Of a stretch of DNA of 64,000 nt, positions 16,153-24,900 are shown in pieces; position 1 is the first letter of the stretch; the number at the start of each line of letters is the position of its first letter. The DNA is from JANNWF01 sp038205755 (GTDB lineage: Bacteria; Pseudomonadota; Gammaproteobacteria; Xanthomonadales; Xanthomonadaceae). The translations under genes and the position numbers were made by a program. The notes beneath the pieces were generated by a model. It was not told the DNA's origin and ran no database searches. It saw only the letters and a list, made by a program, of their open reading frames with translations. The stretch lies in the NCBI GenBank assembly GCA_038205755.1, contig JBBRBN010000005.1:1-64000 (forward strand), given 5' to 3'.

Positions 16153-17360
16153 GTGTCCTCCGGCGGCAGCGCGGCCGGCGTGAGCAGCACCACATCGCCA
16201 CCTGCCAGGCCTTCCAGAACCTCCGAGCGGGCCGGACCGCGGGCGCCCAGCGTCACATCCCGGCGCACCCATGCGCCGCCTTCGCGCCGGTGCACGTAGC
16301 TGCGGCCGCCGGCCGAACCGAGCGCCACGTTCGGCACGCTGATGGCCTGCTGGGAACGACCGATGTGAATCCGCGCGCGGAAGCCCTGGCCCGGCACCCA
16401 GCCGTACTGCTGCGCCTGCGCCGACGGCAATGTGGCTCGCATGCGCAGGTACTTGACCGGGTTGCCGCGCCCGCGCACAGCGGCCGCACTGGCGATCCAG
16501 CTGATCTCGCTGGCCACCACCTGCTCCGGCCGACCGACCGGATGGAGCTCGATTTCGACGCCTGGGATGATGCCCTGTGCCTCCAGCTGCGGCAGGCTCA
16601 GCTCGACTTCCAGCGTGCTCGGATCGGGCAGCGAGGCGAACTCGCGTCCAGCCCACAGCGTGGCCCCCAGCTTGGGCTTCTCGCCGCTCCAGTCGGCGGC
16701 GTGCACCAGCACGCCAGCGTTTGACGCGCGCAGCTCCAGCGCGTCGAGGTCCTGTCGGCGGTTCTGTGCGTTGAGGTCGAACGAGGCGCGCTGCGCGTCG
16801 AGCACGCCAAGCTCGGCGTCGCCGCGGCTGGTCGCCTGGTCGCGTCGCCACTCCAGCACGCCGCGCTTGGCGCCGAGAAACACCTCATCCTGCAGGGCGT
16901 CGAGAATCTGGTTGCGGGCAAACATCGCCAGGTCGGCATCGGCATAGCGGCGGGCGATCGCGAGGTCGATGCCAACCTGGCTCAGGTCCACCTCGACCCG
17001 CCCCTGCAGGCTGCCCAACTCGTCCTGTTTGGCCGAGCGCGCCAGCGCGTTGCGCTGCAGATCGAGCAGCGCCTTGTCCAGCTCCAGCTGGCCCTGGGCG
17101 GCGACAAAACGCGCCACCAGTTCGCCCGACTCGACCCGGCTGCCATCGGCCTTCATCCAGACCAGCTGGCGCTGCGACCACTGCTGGCCGGGCACCAGCA
17201 GCGGCATCGCCTTGACCGCCCGCACCTGCCCCTCGGCCTCCAGCGTCAGCGCCAGCGGCCCGACAACCAGGGTCTCGGCCGGCAATAGTGCTTCGGGCTC
17301 CGCGGCGCAGCCGGCCAGCAGCAGACCGAGGACCAGCACGACGCCGCGCGTCCGACTCAT
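16149..17360 (-). CDS. Periplasmic adaptor (HlyD/MFP family) lipoprotein, third of three
   Basis: 403 residues. A lipobox is clear: VLGLLLAGCAAEPE, so it should be anchored to the inner membrane by lipid at Cys 18. The body has the adaptor arrangement: an N-terminal barrel strand (LALTLEAEGQVRAVKAM), a hairpin region with long coiled-coil helices (LELDKALLDLQRNALARSAKQDEL and following), then the lipoyl/barrel return (LELRASNAGVLVHAADWSGEKPKLG) and a membrane-proximal domain ending VLEGLAGGDVVLLTPAALP. It overlaps both neighbours by 4 bp (ATGA). Three adaptors in a row with one permease is not the usual arrangement. Confidence 0.88.
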   Translation of the reverse strand: MSRTRGVVLVLGLLLAGCAAEPEALLPAETLVVGPLALTLEAEGQVRAVKAMPLLVPGQQWSQRQLVWMKADGSRVESGELVARFVAAQGQLELDKALLDLQRNALARSAKQDELGSLQGRVEVDLSQVGIDLAIARRYADADLAMFARNQILDALQDEVFLGAKRGVLEWRRDQATSRGDAELGVLDAQRASFDLNAQNRRQDLDALELRASNAGVLVHAADWSGEKPKLGATLWAGREFASLPDPSTLEVELSLPQLEAQGIIPGVEIELHPVGRPEQVVASEISWIASAAAVRGRGNPVKYLRMRATLPSAQAQQYGWVPGQGFRARIHIGRSQQAISVPNVALGSAGGRSYVHRREGGAWVRRDVTLGARGPARSEVLEGLAGGDVVLLTPAALPPEDT

Positions 17361-18313
17361 GCGCCGGCCACCGCGCGGCCGATCAACTCGACCCGCACCG
17401 CCTGCCCCGGCTTGAGGCCATCCGGCGGCGACCTCAGGTTGATTCGCAGGTCGACGACCGGCAGCGGCTGGTTGCGCGACTTGCTGCGCACGATGCGCCC
17501 GATCGCGATCACCTCGCCATCGATCTGCGCGCCGCTGCCCTCGATCAGCACGCGTGCCTGGGCCCCTGGTTCGACCTGCAGCAGCTCGCGTTCCGGCAGC
17601 TGCGCAATCACCTCCAGCGTCGCCAGATCGGGAATCTCGGCCACCGCCTGACCGCGCCAGACCTGCGAGCCGACGTCGAACTTCTCGCCCTGCCAGCTGC
17701 TTCGGTGCAGCATCACGCCGTCGCGCGGCGCCGTCACCGTGAGCGCCTGCATGCCCGCCTTGAGCTCGGCGACTTCGCTCCGCAGCAGGGCCAGCTCGGC
17801 TTCGATCAGACGCTGCTCCTGCCGCCGCTGCTCCGCGGCCAGCGCTTCGCGACGCTGCGCCAGCTCCAGCTGCGCTTCGGCCTGGCGGCGCTCGATCACC
17901 AGCTTCTGGTAGTCGACCCGGCGCAGCAGATCTTCCGGTTGGGTCGCCTTGCGCTGGGCCTTGTCGCGCTGCGCACGGCGATCCTCGGTGGCCAGCCGCT
18001 CATTGCGCTCGCGCTCGGCCAATTCGAGCTGCAGCTTGCCGCGCTGGCTGAGCTTTTCCTGCAGTGCGCTTTCCTTGCTCAACACCTGCTGCTGCAGCTG
18101 ACCGCCATCGAATGACAGCACCGGTTGACCCTGCTTCACCGGCGCGCCGTCCGGGCTGAGCTGGGTGATGTTGAGTTGCCACATGCCGTCGATGGCCGGC
18201 GGCAGCAGGGCGGCCTTTTCACGCGCGACAATCTCGCCTTCGAGGCGCAGCTTGTCCTGCGCCGCCAGCGCGGCGCTTGCCAGCAGCAACCCTGCGGCCA
18301 GAATCCACTTCAT
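17357..18313 (-). CDS. Periplasmic adaptor (HlyD/MFP family), second of three
   Basis: 318 residues with a signal peptide (MKWILAAGLLLASAALAAQ) and no lipobox. The barrel start is LEGEIVAREKAALLPPAIDG; a long coiled coil rich in Gln, Arg and Glu covers about residues 75-185; the lipoyl-type return is LTVTAPRDGVMLHRSSWQGEKFDVG, and the C-terminal barrel ends LKPGQAVRVELIGRAVAGA. The W-x-GEK-x4-G segment is shared with the other two adaptors. Overlaps its neighbours by 4 bp on both sides. Role inferred: one subunit type of the periplasmic conduit for the ABC exporter encoded here. Confidence 0.85.
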   Translation of the reverse strand: MKWILAAGLLLASAALAAQDKLRLEGEIVAREKAALLPPAIDGMWQLNITQLSPDGAPVKQGQPVLSFDGGQLQQQVLSKESALQEKLSQRGKLQLELAERERNERLATEDRRAQRDKAQRKATQPEDLLRRVDYQKLVIERRQAEAQLELAQRREALAAEQRRQEQRLIEAELALLRSEVAELKAGMQALTVTAPRDGVMLHRSSWQGEKFDVGSQVWRGQAVAEIPDLATLEVIAQLPERELLQVEPGAQARVLIEGSGAQIDGEVIAIGRIVRSKSRNQPLPVVDLRINLRSPPDGLKPGQAVRVELIGRAVAGA

Positions 18314-19371
18314 GGGTGCGACCCCGCTGAGGCATCAATGCGCACGCTCATGCCGGGCCGCAGCAGCGCGGCGTACTGGCCGGGATCGAGCGTGATATCG
18401 ACGCTGAAGTAGCGGCCATCGCCCCATTCGGCCTTCGGCTCAGGCGCGCCCGAGATGCGCTCAATGCGGCCACGCAGCGCGACGCCGGGCAGCGCGTCAA
18501 GCGCCAGACCGACCTCGGTATCGACCTGCAGCGTGGCGCGATCCGGCTCGATCACGAAGCCGCGGATTTCCATGCCGCCGTCGCCGACCACATCACCGAT
18601 CTTCTGCCCCGGATTGGCCGAGGCGCCCTCGTCGTAGCGCTGACCGCGCATCGAGTCGAAGCCGTGCAGCACGATGCCGCCGCGCTCGGCGCGCTGCTCG
18701 GCGGTTTCAACCTGCGCCCGGTGGTAGTCCAGCTCGGCCTGCAGCTTGGCAATCTCCAGCCGCGCGTCGCCGCCGCGGCGCTGCACGGCCTCCTGCGCGA
18801 CCCGCTGCTCGGCCTGCTTCAGTGCGTGCTCGCGGGTCGCCCGCTGCAGCTCGCCGGCGTGGCGGTCGGCGTCGAGCCCGGACAGGAATTGCTTAGGTAC
18901 CGCCGCGTCGACCTGCGCCTTGTCACGCGCCGCCTCGGCGTCGACCAGCGCGATCTGCGCGTCGACCTCGCGGACCTGCAGCTCGGCGATTTCCTTGGCG
19001 ACTCGCGCATGGGTCTGCTCGATCTGCGCCGTCAGGCTGCGCACCTGCGAGGCCGAGGTGCCCGGATCGATCCGGACCAGCACATCGCCGGGCTTGACCG
19101 TACTGCCTTCCGGCGCCAGATAGCGCAGTACCACCGGCGAGGAGTTCGACGGCGGTACGTAGATCGGCTCGGCGTTGGCGGCACGCAGCTCGCCGGTGAA
19201 GACCACCGCCGTTGCCGGCGTAGTGGACGCGAGCAGCCCCAGCAGGGCGAGTCCCAGCGACTGAGCGACTCCGCGATTTCGGGCCGCCGCACTGCACAGG
19301 TGCGCCCTGCGAACGCTTGCGGCGCGGTCAACGGCGCCGCGCGGCGGCGCTCCAGGTTCAGTATTCAACAT
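18310..19371 (-). CDS. Periplasmic adaptor (HlyD/MFP family), first of three
   Basis: 353 residues from the ATG at 19371, which overlaps the ATPase gene by 14 bp. About 35 charged residues precede the hydrophobic segment SLGLALLGLLASTTPATA, so it is either a long signal peptide or a membrane anchor, or the true start is further inside. The adaptor pattern follows: FTGELRAANAEPIYVP, VVLRYLAPEGSTVKPGDVLVRIDPG, a long coiled coil (about 95-235), the return GGIVLHGFD.. and the barrel ending YAALLRPGMSVRIDASAG. It is the first adaptor after the ATPase in the operon. Confidence 0.83.
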   Translation of the reverse strand: MLNTEPGAPPRGAVDRAASVRRAHLCSAAARNRGVAQSLGLALLGLLASTTPATAVVFTGELRAANAEPIYVPPSNSSPVVLRYLAPEGSTVKPGDVLVRIDPGTSASQVRSLTAQIEQTHARVAKEIAELQVREVDAQIALVDAEAARDKAQVDAAVPKQFLSGLDADRHAGELQRATREHALKQAEQRVAQEAVQRRGGDARLEIAKLQAELDYHRAQVETAEQRAERGGIVLHGFDSMRGQRYDEGASANPGQKIGDVVGDGGMEIRGFVIEPDRATLQVDTEVGLALDALPGVALRGRIERISGAPEPKAEWGDGRYFSVDITLDPGQYAALLRPGMSVRIDASAGSHP

Positions 19372-20059
19372 CGCTCTCCACCCGCCCGTCGCGCAGCCGG
19401 ACCTGCCGCTGGGCGCGCGCTGCGACCTCCGGATCGTGGGTCACCAGCACGATGGTCTGGCCGTCGCGATGCAGCTCGTCGACCAGCCCCAGCACGTCGG
19501 CCGCACTGCGGCTGTCCAGATTGCCGGTCGGCTCATCGGCCAGCAGCAGCTGCGGCTGCATGATCAGGGCGCGGGCGATGGCGGCGCGCTGCATTTGTCC
19601 GCCTGAGAGCTGATGCGGCCGATGTTCCATCCGATCACCCAGGCCAACCCGCCGCAGCAGCGTGGCGGCGCGCGCGGGCGCCTGCGCATCCGGGCTGTCG
19701 GAAAAGCGCTGCGGCAGCAGGACGTTCTCAAGCACGGTCAGCCGAGGCAGCAAATGAAAGCTCTGGAACACAAACCCGATGCGGCGATTGCGAATCATGC
19801 TGGCCGCCTCGTCGTCCAGACCCGCGACATTCTCACCGGCCAGCCGATAGGCGCCGGCGTCAGGCCGATCAAGGCAACCAAGCACGTTGAGCAAGGTGGA
19901 CTTGCCGCTGCCCGAGGCGCCGGTGATGGCCACGAACTGTCCGCGAACGATCTGCAGGTCGATGCCGTCCAGCGCACGCACCGCTTGGCCGTCCATGGCG
20001 TAACAACGGCTGATGCCCTGCAGATCGATCATTGGGGACGCAGTGGACATGGCCTGCAT
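19358..20059 (-). CDS. MacB/LolD-type ABC transporter ATP-binding protein
   Basis: 233 residues; an in-frame ATG three codons later (20050) is an equally plausible start because neither has a strong Shine-Dalgarno. Walker A is GASGSGKST, the segment GFVFQSFHLLPRLTVLENVLLP is typical of MacB/LolD export ATPases, the signature is LSGGQMQRAAIARAL, and Walker B is LLLADEPTGNLDS followed by VLVTHD. It is the first gene of a five-gene operon: ATPase, three adaptors, permease. Membrane-bound and cytoplasmic-facing, it would drive the MacB-like permease. The substrate is unknown, and no TolC-like channel gene is in the window. Confidence 0.92.
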   Translation of the reverse strand: MQAMSTASPMIDLQGISRCYAMDGQAVRALDGIDLQIVRGQFVAITGASGSGKSTLLNVLGCLDRPDAGAYRLAGENVAGLDDEAASMIRNRRIGFVFQSFHLLPRLTVLENVLLPQRFSDSPDAQAPARAATLLRRVGLGDRMEHRPHQLSGGQMQRAAIARALIMQPQLLLADEPTGNLDSRSAADVLGLVDELHRDGQTIVLVTHDPEVAARAQRQVRLRDGRVESDVEY

Positions 20060-20190
20060 GGAACGCGACGTGACGGCAAAGTTCCCACATCACCCAATGC
20101 GGCGTCGGGCGGCGCACAAGGATCGCTCGATCCGCCGCCCGTGCGCCGGCGGCCCTTGTCCACCCGCGTGCCTGTCCCCAGCTACTTTTA

Positions 20191-21021
20191 ATGGATATTC
20201 CTGTTCCGGCCGACGCGGCCGACCCGGCCACCCAGGCCGCTTTGGACCGCCAGCGGCTGCTGCGCGCGGCGTTTACCAGCTTTGTATTCGTGGCCGTGCT
20301 GTGGTGGATCAAGCTGATCGAGGTCTGGCTTGAGCAGTCGTTCGCCGGGCTGGGTCTGCGGCCAGGCGCGTGGTCGGGGTTGATCGGGCTGGTCACCGCA
20401 CCGCTGCTGCACGGCTCGCCGGCGCACCTGGTATCCAACTCGCTGCCGATGCTGGTGCTGGGCACGCTGACCTTGGCGGTCTACCCGCGCAGCGCGTGGC
20501 GCGCAATCGCACTGATCTGGCTGCTGTCGGGCCTGGGCACCTGGCTGTTCGGCCGGCCGTCGGTGCATATCGGCGCCAGCGGTCTGGCTCACGGCTTGAT
20601 GTTCTATCTGTTTCTGATGGGACTGCTGCGGCGCGATCGGCCGGCGGTGGCGACCGCCATGATCGCGTTCTTCATGTACGGCGGGATGCTGCTCAGCGTG
20701 CTGCCCGGCGATCCGTCGATCTCGTGGGAAGCGCATCTGTTTGGCGCCGCCTCCGGGCTGCTCGCGGCGGTGCTTTGGCGCAAGCGCGATCCGGCGGTAC
20801 AGCGCAAGCGCTACAGCTGGGAAGACGAGGACGACAGCCTCGAGCCACTGCTCGACCCGCTGGCAGCCGAGGACCGTCGCCTCTACGAGCCCGACCGCCC
20901 CGAGCAGGTGCCGATCCTGCGGCAGCCCTCGACGGCCGCCGCGGAGCCACAGACCGGCCAGGTGCTGCTGTTTCGACCGCGTCCGCCCGGCGGCACTGCG
21001 CCTGCAGCCGGCGGCGACTAG
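20191..21021 (+). CDS. Rhomboid-family intramembrane serine protease
   Basis: 276 residues. Six or so membrane helices occupy residues 25-205. Catalytic features: APLLHGSPAHLVSNSLPM (the H-x2-SxxHLxxN region of helix 2), GASG with the nucleophile Ser 130 (VHIGASGLAHGLMFY) and the helix-6 histidine in SWEAHLFGAASG (His 182). These form the Ser-His dyad of rhomboids, which cut single-pass membrane proteins within the bilayer. A hydrophilic C-terminal tail of about 65 residues (acidic, Pro-rich) is probably cytoplasmic. It is divergent from the ABC export operon, with about 130 bp between starts. Substrate unknown. Confidence 0.9.
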   Translation: MDIPVPADAADPATQAALDRQRLLRAAFTSFVFVAVLWWIKLIEVWLEQSFAGLGLRPGAWSGLIGLVTAPLLHGSPAHLVSNSLPMLVLGTLTLAVYPRSAWRAIALIWLLSGLGTWLFGRPSVHIGASGLAHGLMFYLFLMGLLRRDRPAVATAMIAFFMYGGMLLSVLPGDPSISWEAHLFGAASGLLAAVLWRKRDPAVQRKRYSWEDEDDSLEPLLDPLAAEDRRLYEPDRPEQVPILRQPSTAAAEPQTGQVLLFRPRPPGGTAPAAGGD

Positions 21022-21068
21022 TCTGGCGGCGGAGCAGCGGCCGACGCACTCGCTGGCGTGTAGTCGCC

Positions 21069-21734
21069 TCAGCTCGCGTGCGGCGGCAGACGACCGACCC
21101 CGAGCTGCCGGTCGTGCGGCCGCGCCAGCAGCAGCTGCGCGAGCAGCGCACCGATCAGCGCGCAGAACATGTCCCACTGGGTATCCCAGACATCGCCCTG
21201 GGTGGCCAGGAAGGCGTCGGCGTTGCCGCCCCAGACCAATGCCGCCCACCACTCGATCAGCTCGAAGAACGCACTGAAACTCAGCGCTGCGGCGCACACC
21301 AGGTAGAACAACCAGCCGCCCGGTCGCAGCGGCGTCAGCCGCAGCAGCAGCTCACGGGCCAGAATCGCGGGGATGAATCCCTGTGCCAGATGTCCGAGTC
21401 GATCGTAGTGATTGCGGGCCAGGTCGAAGCTGTCGCGCGCCCATTCGCCCAGCGGCGTCAAGGCGTAGGTGTACTTGCCGCCATAGATCAGGATCACGCA
21501 GTGGATGGCGATCAGCCAGTACAGCAGCCGCGTCAGCGGAAAGCGCGCGCGCGTGGCGATCAGCAGCGGGATCGCCACGACCACCCAGATGACCTCGAGC
21601 AGCCAGGTAAGCCGATCGGTGGGCGCGATGCCCGACCACAGCAGAAACGCCAGCACAGCGGTCAGCAGCCCGGTCGCCTCCCACCCGCCCGGCGACCGCG
21701 CCGGAGGTACTCCGCGCAACGAATCCATCGTCAT
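21069..21734 (-). CDS. DUF2238 (YjdF-type) inner-membrane protein
   Basis: 221 residues with about six membrane helices. The DUF2238 hallmark is present: HYDRLGHLAQGFIPAILARELLLR, preceded by GGKYTYALTPLGEW, and followed by FFELIEWWAALVWGG and GDVWDTQWDMFCALIGAL. The conserved His, Asp, Glu and Trp residues at membrane boundaries suggest a catalytic or ion-binding role, but none is established. The start may be the ATG at 21734 or the one at 21728. It converges on the rhomboid gene, with no obvious operon partner. Confidence 0.83.
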   Translation of the reverse strand: MTMDSLRGVPPARSPGGWEATGLLTAVLAFLLWSGIAPTDRLTWLLEVIWVVVAIPLLIATRARFPLTRLLYWLIAIHCVILIYGGKYTYALTPLGEWARDSFDLARNHYDRLGHLAQGFIPAILARELLLRLTPLRPGGWLFYLVCAAALSFSAFFELIEWWAALVWGGNADAFLATQGDVWDTQWDMFCALIGALLAQLLLARPHDRQLGVGRLPPHAS

Positions 21735-21992
21735 GACCCCTGCGGCTGGTGTGAGGCTTGATCATAGCTCGGCATGGCTCCCGCCAAGCACCCGTCGGAC
21801 TCGCTTGGCGCCCCTCACCGAGCCGTCCATGGGCGCTGCAAATCCGCTTTGCCGGCCACCCAGCTGACCGCCGGCAGACAGCCATTTCGCGTCTTGAGGC
21901 GGCCCCGCGGCAGTTCGGTGCAAATGCGCCGGGATAGGAATAAGCTGCCGCAATCGGCAGGGGGTCTGCCGAACCTCTCAGGATGTTTCCGC

Positions 21993-24900
21993 ATGCGCAG
22001 CTCCCGCCCTTCCTACACGGAGGCGCTTGCCCGCCGCCGTGGCTCGCAGCTGGCCATGGGCCTGCTGCTGTTTGCCATCACCACGGCCGCTGGTATCGCC
22101 GCGCCGCAGGTGTCGCTGGAGATCATCGAGGTCGGCCAGGCGTTCGACAGCAAGGGCTCCGGCGCGCTTCGCAAGGAGGGTGACGACAAGCCCAATGCCA
22201 TTGGATCACTTGATTCGTCGCTGACCCCGCTGTTCAATCTTGACCCGCGGGTGCCGGCCGAAGCAGAGCCGAATGGCACCTTCGCAACCGCTACGCCGCT
22301 CGTGCTGAGCGCCGGCGGGGTTGCCAAGGTCGTCGGCAATGTCTTCGCCGGTGGCGACCTGGACTACTACAGCTTCAGCGGCGCGGCCGGCGATCGCATC
22401 TATGCGGCCACCATGACCAACGCGAGCGCCTCCAGCAGTACCGACACCCAGCTGCGGCTGTTCGGCACCGACGGCACCACGCTGATCGAGCTCGACACCA
22501 ATGACGGCAGCCTCGGCGGCAATTCGTCGAGCATTGCCGGAGCAACGTTGCCGAGCGCCGGCACCTACTTCCTGGAGGTGCGCGGCGGTACCGGCACGCT
22601 GCAGATTCGCCCATACGACCTTTACGTCCAACGTCGCAACGGCAGCCCGACGCCAGAAGTCGAGCCCAACGACGCATCGGCCACGGCGACGCCAATGCCG
22701 GCCTCGTCCTGGGTCAGCGGCACCCGTGGGACCGCCACTGACGCCGACTTTTTCAGCTTCACCCTGAATGCCGGCGACAGCGTCTTCCTCAGCCTCGATA
22801 TCGATCCCGAACGCGACAACGTGCAGTGGAATGGTCGCCTCGGTCTCGCCCTGTTCGGTGACCTCGACAACCAGATTCTGGCGGTCAACGACGGCAGCGT
22901 GGGCAGCGTCGCCAATCCATTGTCCGAGGCGCTCTTCCTCACCGTGAAGAACAGCGGAACCTACTTTGCCTACGTTGATTCGGCAGTCGCTTCAGGCGGC
23001 GCCACGTTTACTTACCATCTCAGCGCCAGCGTGCTGCCGGCGCTGGGAGCAGTCGCCGGTGGAACCTGTGCCACGTACACCAGCACCAATGTCCCCGTGG
23101 TGATCCCGCCGGATCCGGCCATCACCACATCGAGCATCACCGTGCCGGGTAATCCGCGCATCGCCGATCTGGACGTGTCGATCCAGCTGAACCATACGTT
23201 CATGCCGGACCTTGACGTGTCGCTGATATCGCCATCTGGCAACGTGGTCGGCCTGTTCACCGATATCGGCAGCTCGGCTCAGCAGCAGCTCGATCTGGTG
23301 CTCGACGATGAGGCTGCGGCTCCGTTCTCCTTCGCTGTGGTGCGGCCCGTCCGCGTGCGGCCGGAGTTGAACTACTCGCTCGGTTGGTTCGACGGCCAGG
23401 ACGCCGGTGGCACCTGGACGCTTGATATTCGCGACGACGCTGGTGGCGACGGCGGCAATCTGACCGGCTGGGCGATCACAGTCTGCGAACCGCCGCCGCC
23501 GCCGGCCTGCGCGGCCGGCTTTGTCGAGCAGACCTTGTTCAGCACCGACTTCGAGACCGATGCCGCCGGCTTCACCAGCAGCGGTGCGGCTAACGAGTGG
23601 GAGCGCGGCCTGCCGTCTTTCGCGCCGATAACCACCTGCAACGGCGGCAGCAACTGCTTTGCCACGGACCTCGATAACACCTACGACGTCAACAGCAATC
23701 AGCAACTGCTGTCGCCGAGCTTCAACCTGGCCGGCCTCAGCCCGCCGGTAGTGGTGCGCTGGGCGCAGAAGTACCAGATGGAATCGGCCAGCTTCGACCA
23801 ATTCAATGTCGTCGTTCGTGAGGTAGGCAACCCGACCAACGCCGTGCGTCTGTTCGAATGGCTGGGCGCCACCATGACCAACGGGGTCGGCAACCCGACG
23901 ATCACCCTGCAGGAGTCCGCCGGCTGGGGGCAGTTCACCGCCCGTGCCGACGCGCTCGCCGGCCTGAACGGCGAGCTTGCCTTCACCGTGGTCGGCGACA
24001 GCACCGTCAACTTTGCCGGCGCCGCCATCGATGACGTCAGCGTCACCGCCTGCCGCGCGCTGTCGGCGGATCTTGCGATCACCAAGACCAACGGCACGCC
24101 AACCTCGGTGCCGGGGACCAATACGGTCTATACCATCACCGCCAGCAATGCCGGTCCTGACCCGGTTCCGGCAGCTACCATCGCCGACACCTTCCCGGCA
24201 GCCTGCGCCAGCGTGACCTGGACCTGCGCCGGTGCCGGCGGCGGCACCTGCACAGCGGCCGGATCGGGCAACATCAACTCCAGCGTCAACCTGCCTGCAG
24301 GTGGCTCCACCACCTTTACGGCGACCTGCGCAATCTCGCCGACGGCGACCGGCTCGCTGGCGAACACCGCGACTGTGGCCGGCACCTTCACCGACCCGAT
24401 GCCGGGCAACAACAGCGCCACCGACACCGACACCCTGGTGCCATCCGCCAATCTGGCGGCGGCGCTGACCGACACGCCGGATCCGGTGACCGCCGGTGGC
24501 ACACTGACCTACGGCGCGACCGTCAGCAACGCGGGACCGAGCGCGGCCCAGACGGTGACCGCTGGCCTGCCGCTGCCGGCCGGCACCACCTTCGTCTCGG
24601 CCACTCCGAGCGGCGGCGGCGTCTGCACCAACCCGGGCGTGGGCAACAACGGTGCGGTCAACTGCAGCTGGGCGGGGGCCACCGGCCCCGGAACGCCGCG
24701 GACGGTCAGCGTCGTCGCTGCGGTCAACATCGCCGCCGCAGGAACGTTGTCGGCGACGCTCACCGCCGGTTCCGCCACGGCCGATCCGTTGCCGGTTAAC
24801 AACACCGCAGTGGCAACCACCGCCATCGCGCCGCCAAATGCCGACGTCGGCATCACCCTGGTTGACAGTCCAGACCCGGTCACTGCCGGCACCACCCTGG

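Noticed and set aside
14857..16299. A 480-codon plus-strand frame over the ABC permease
   Set aside because: Shadow of the permease on the other strand. It lacks any recognisable fold and would break the ATGA-linked operon.
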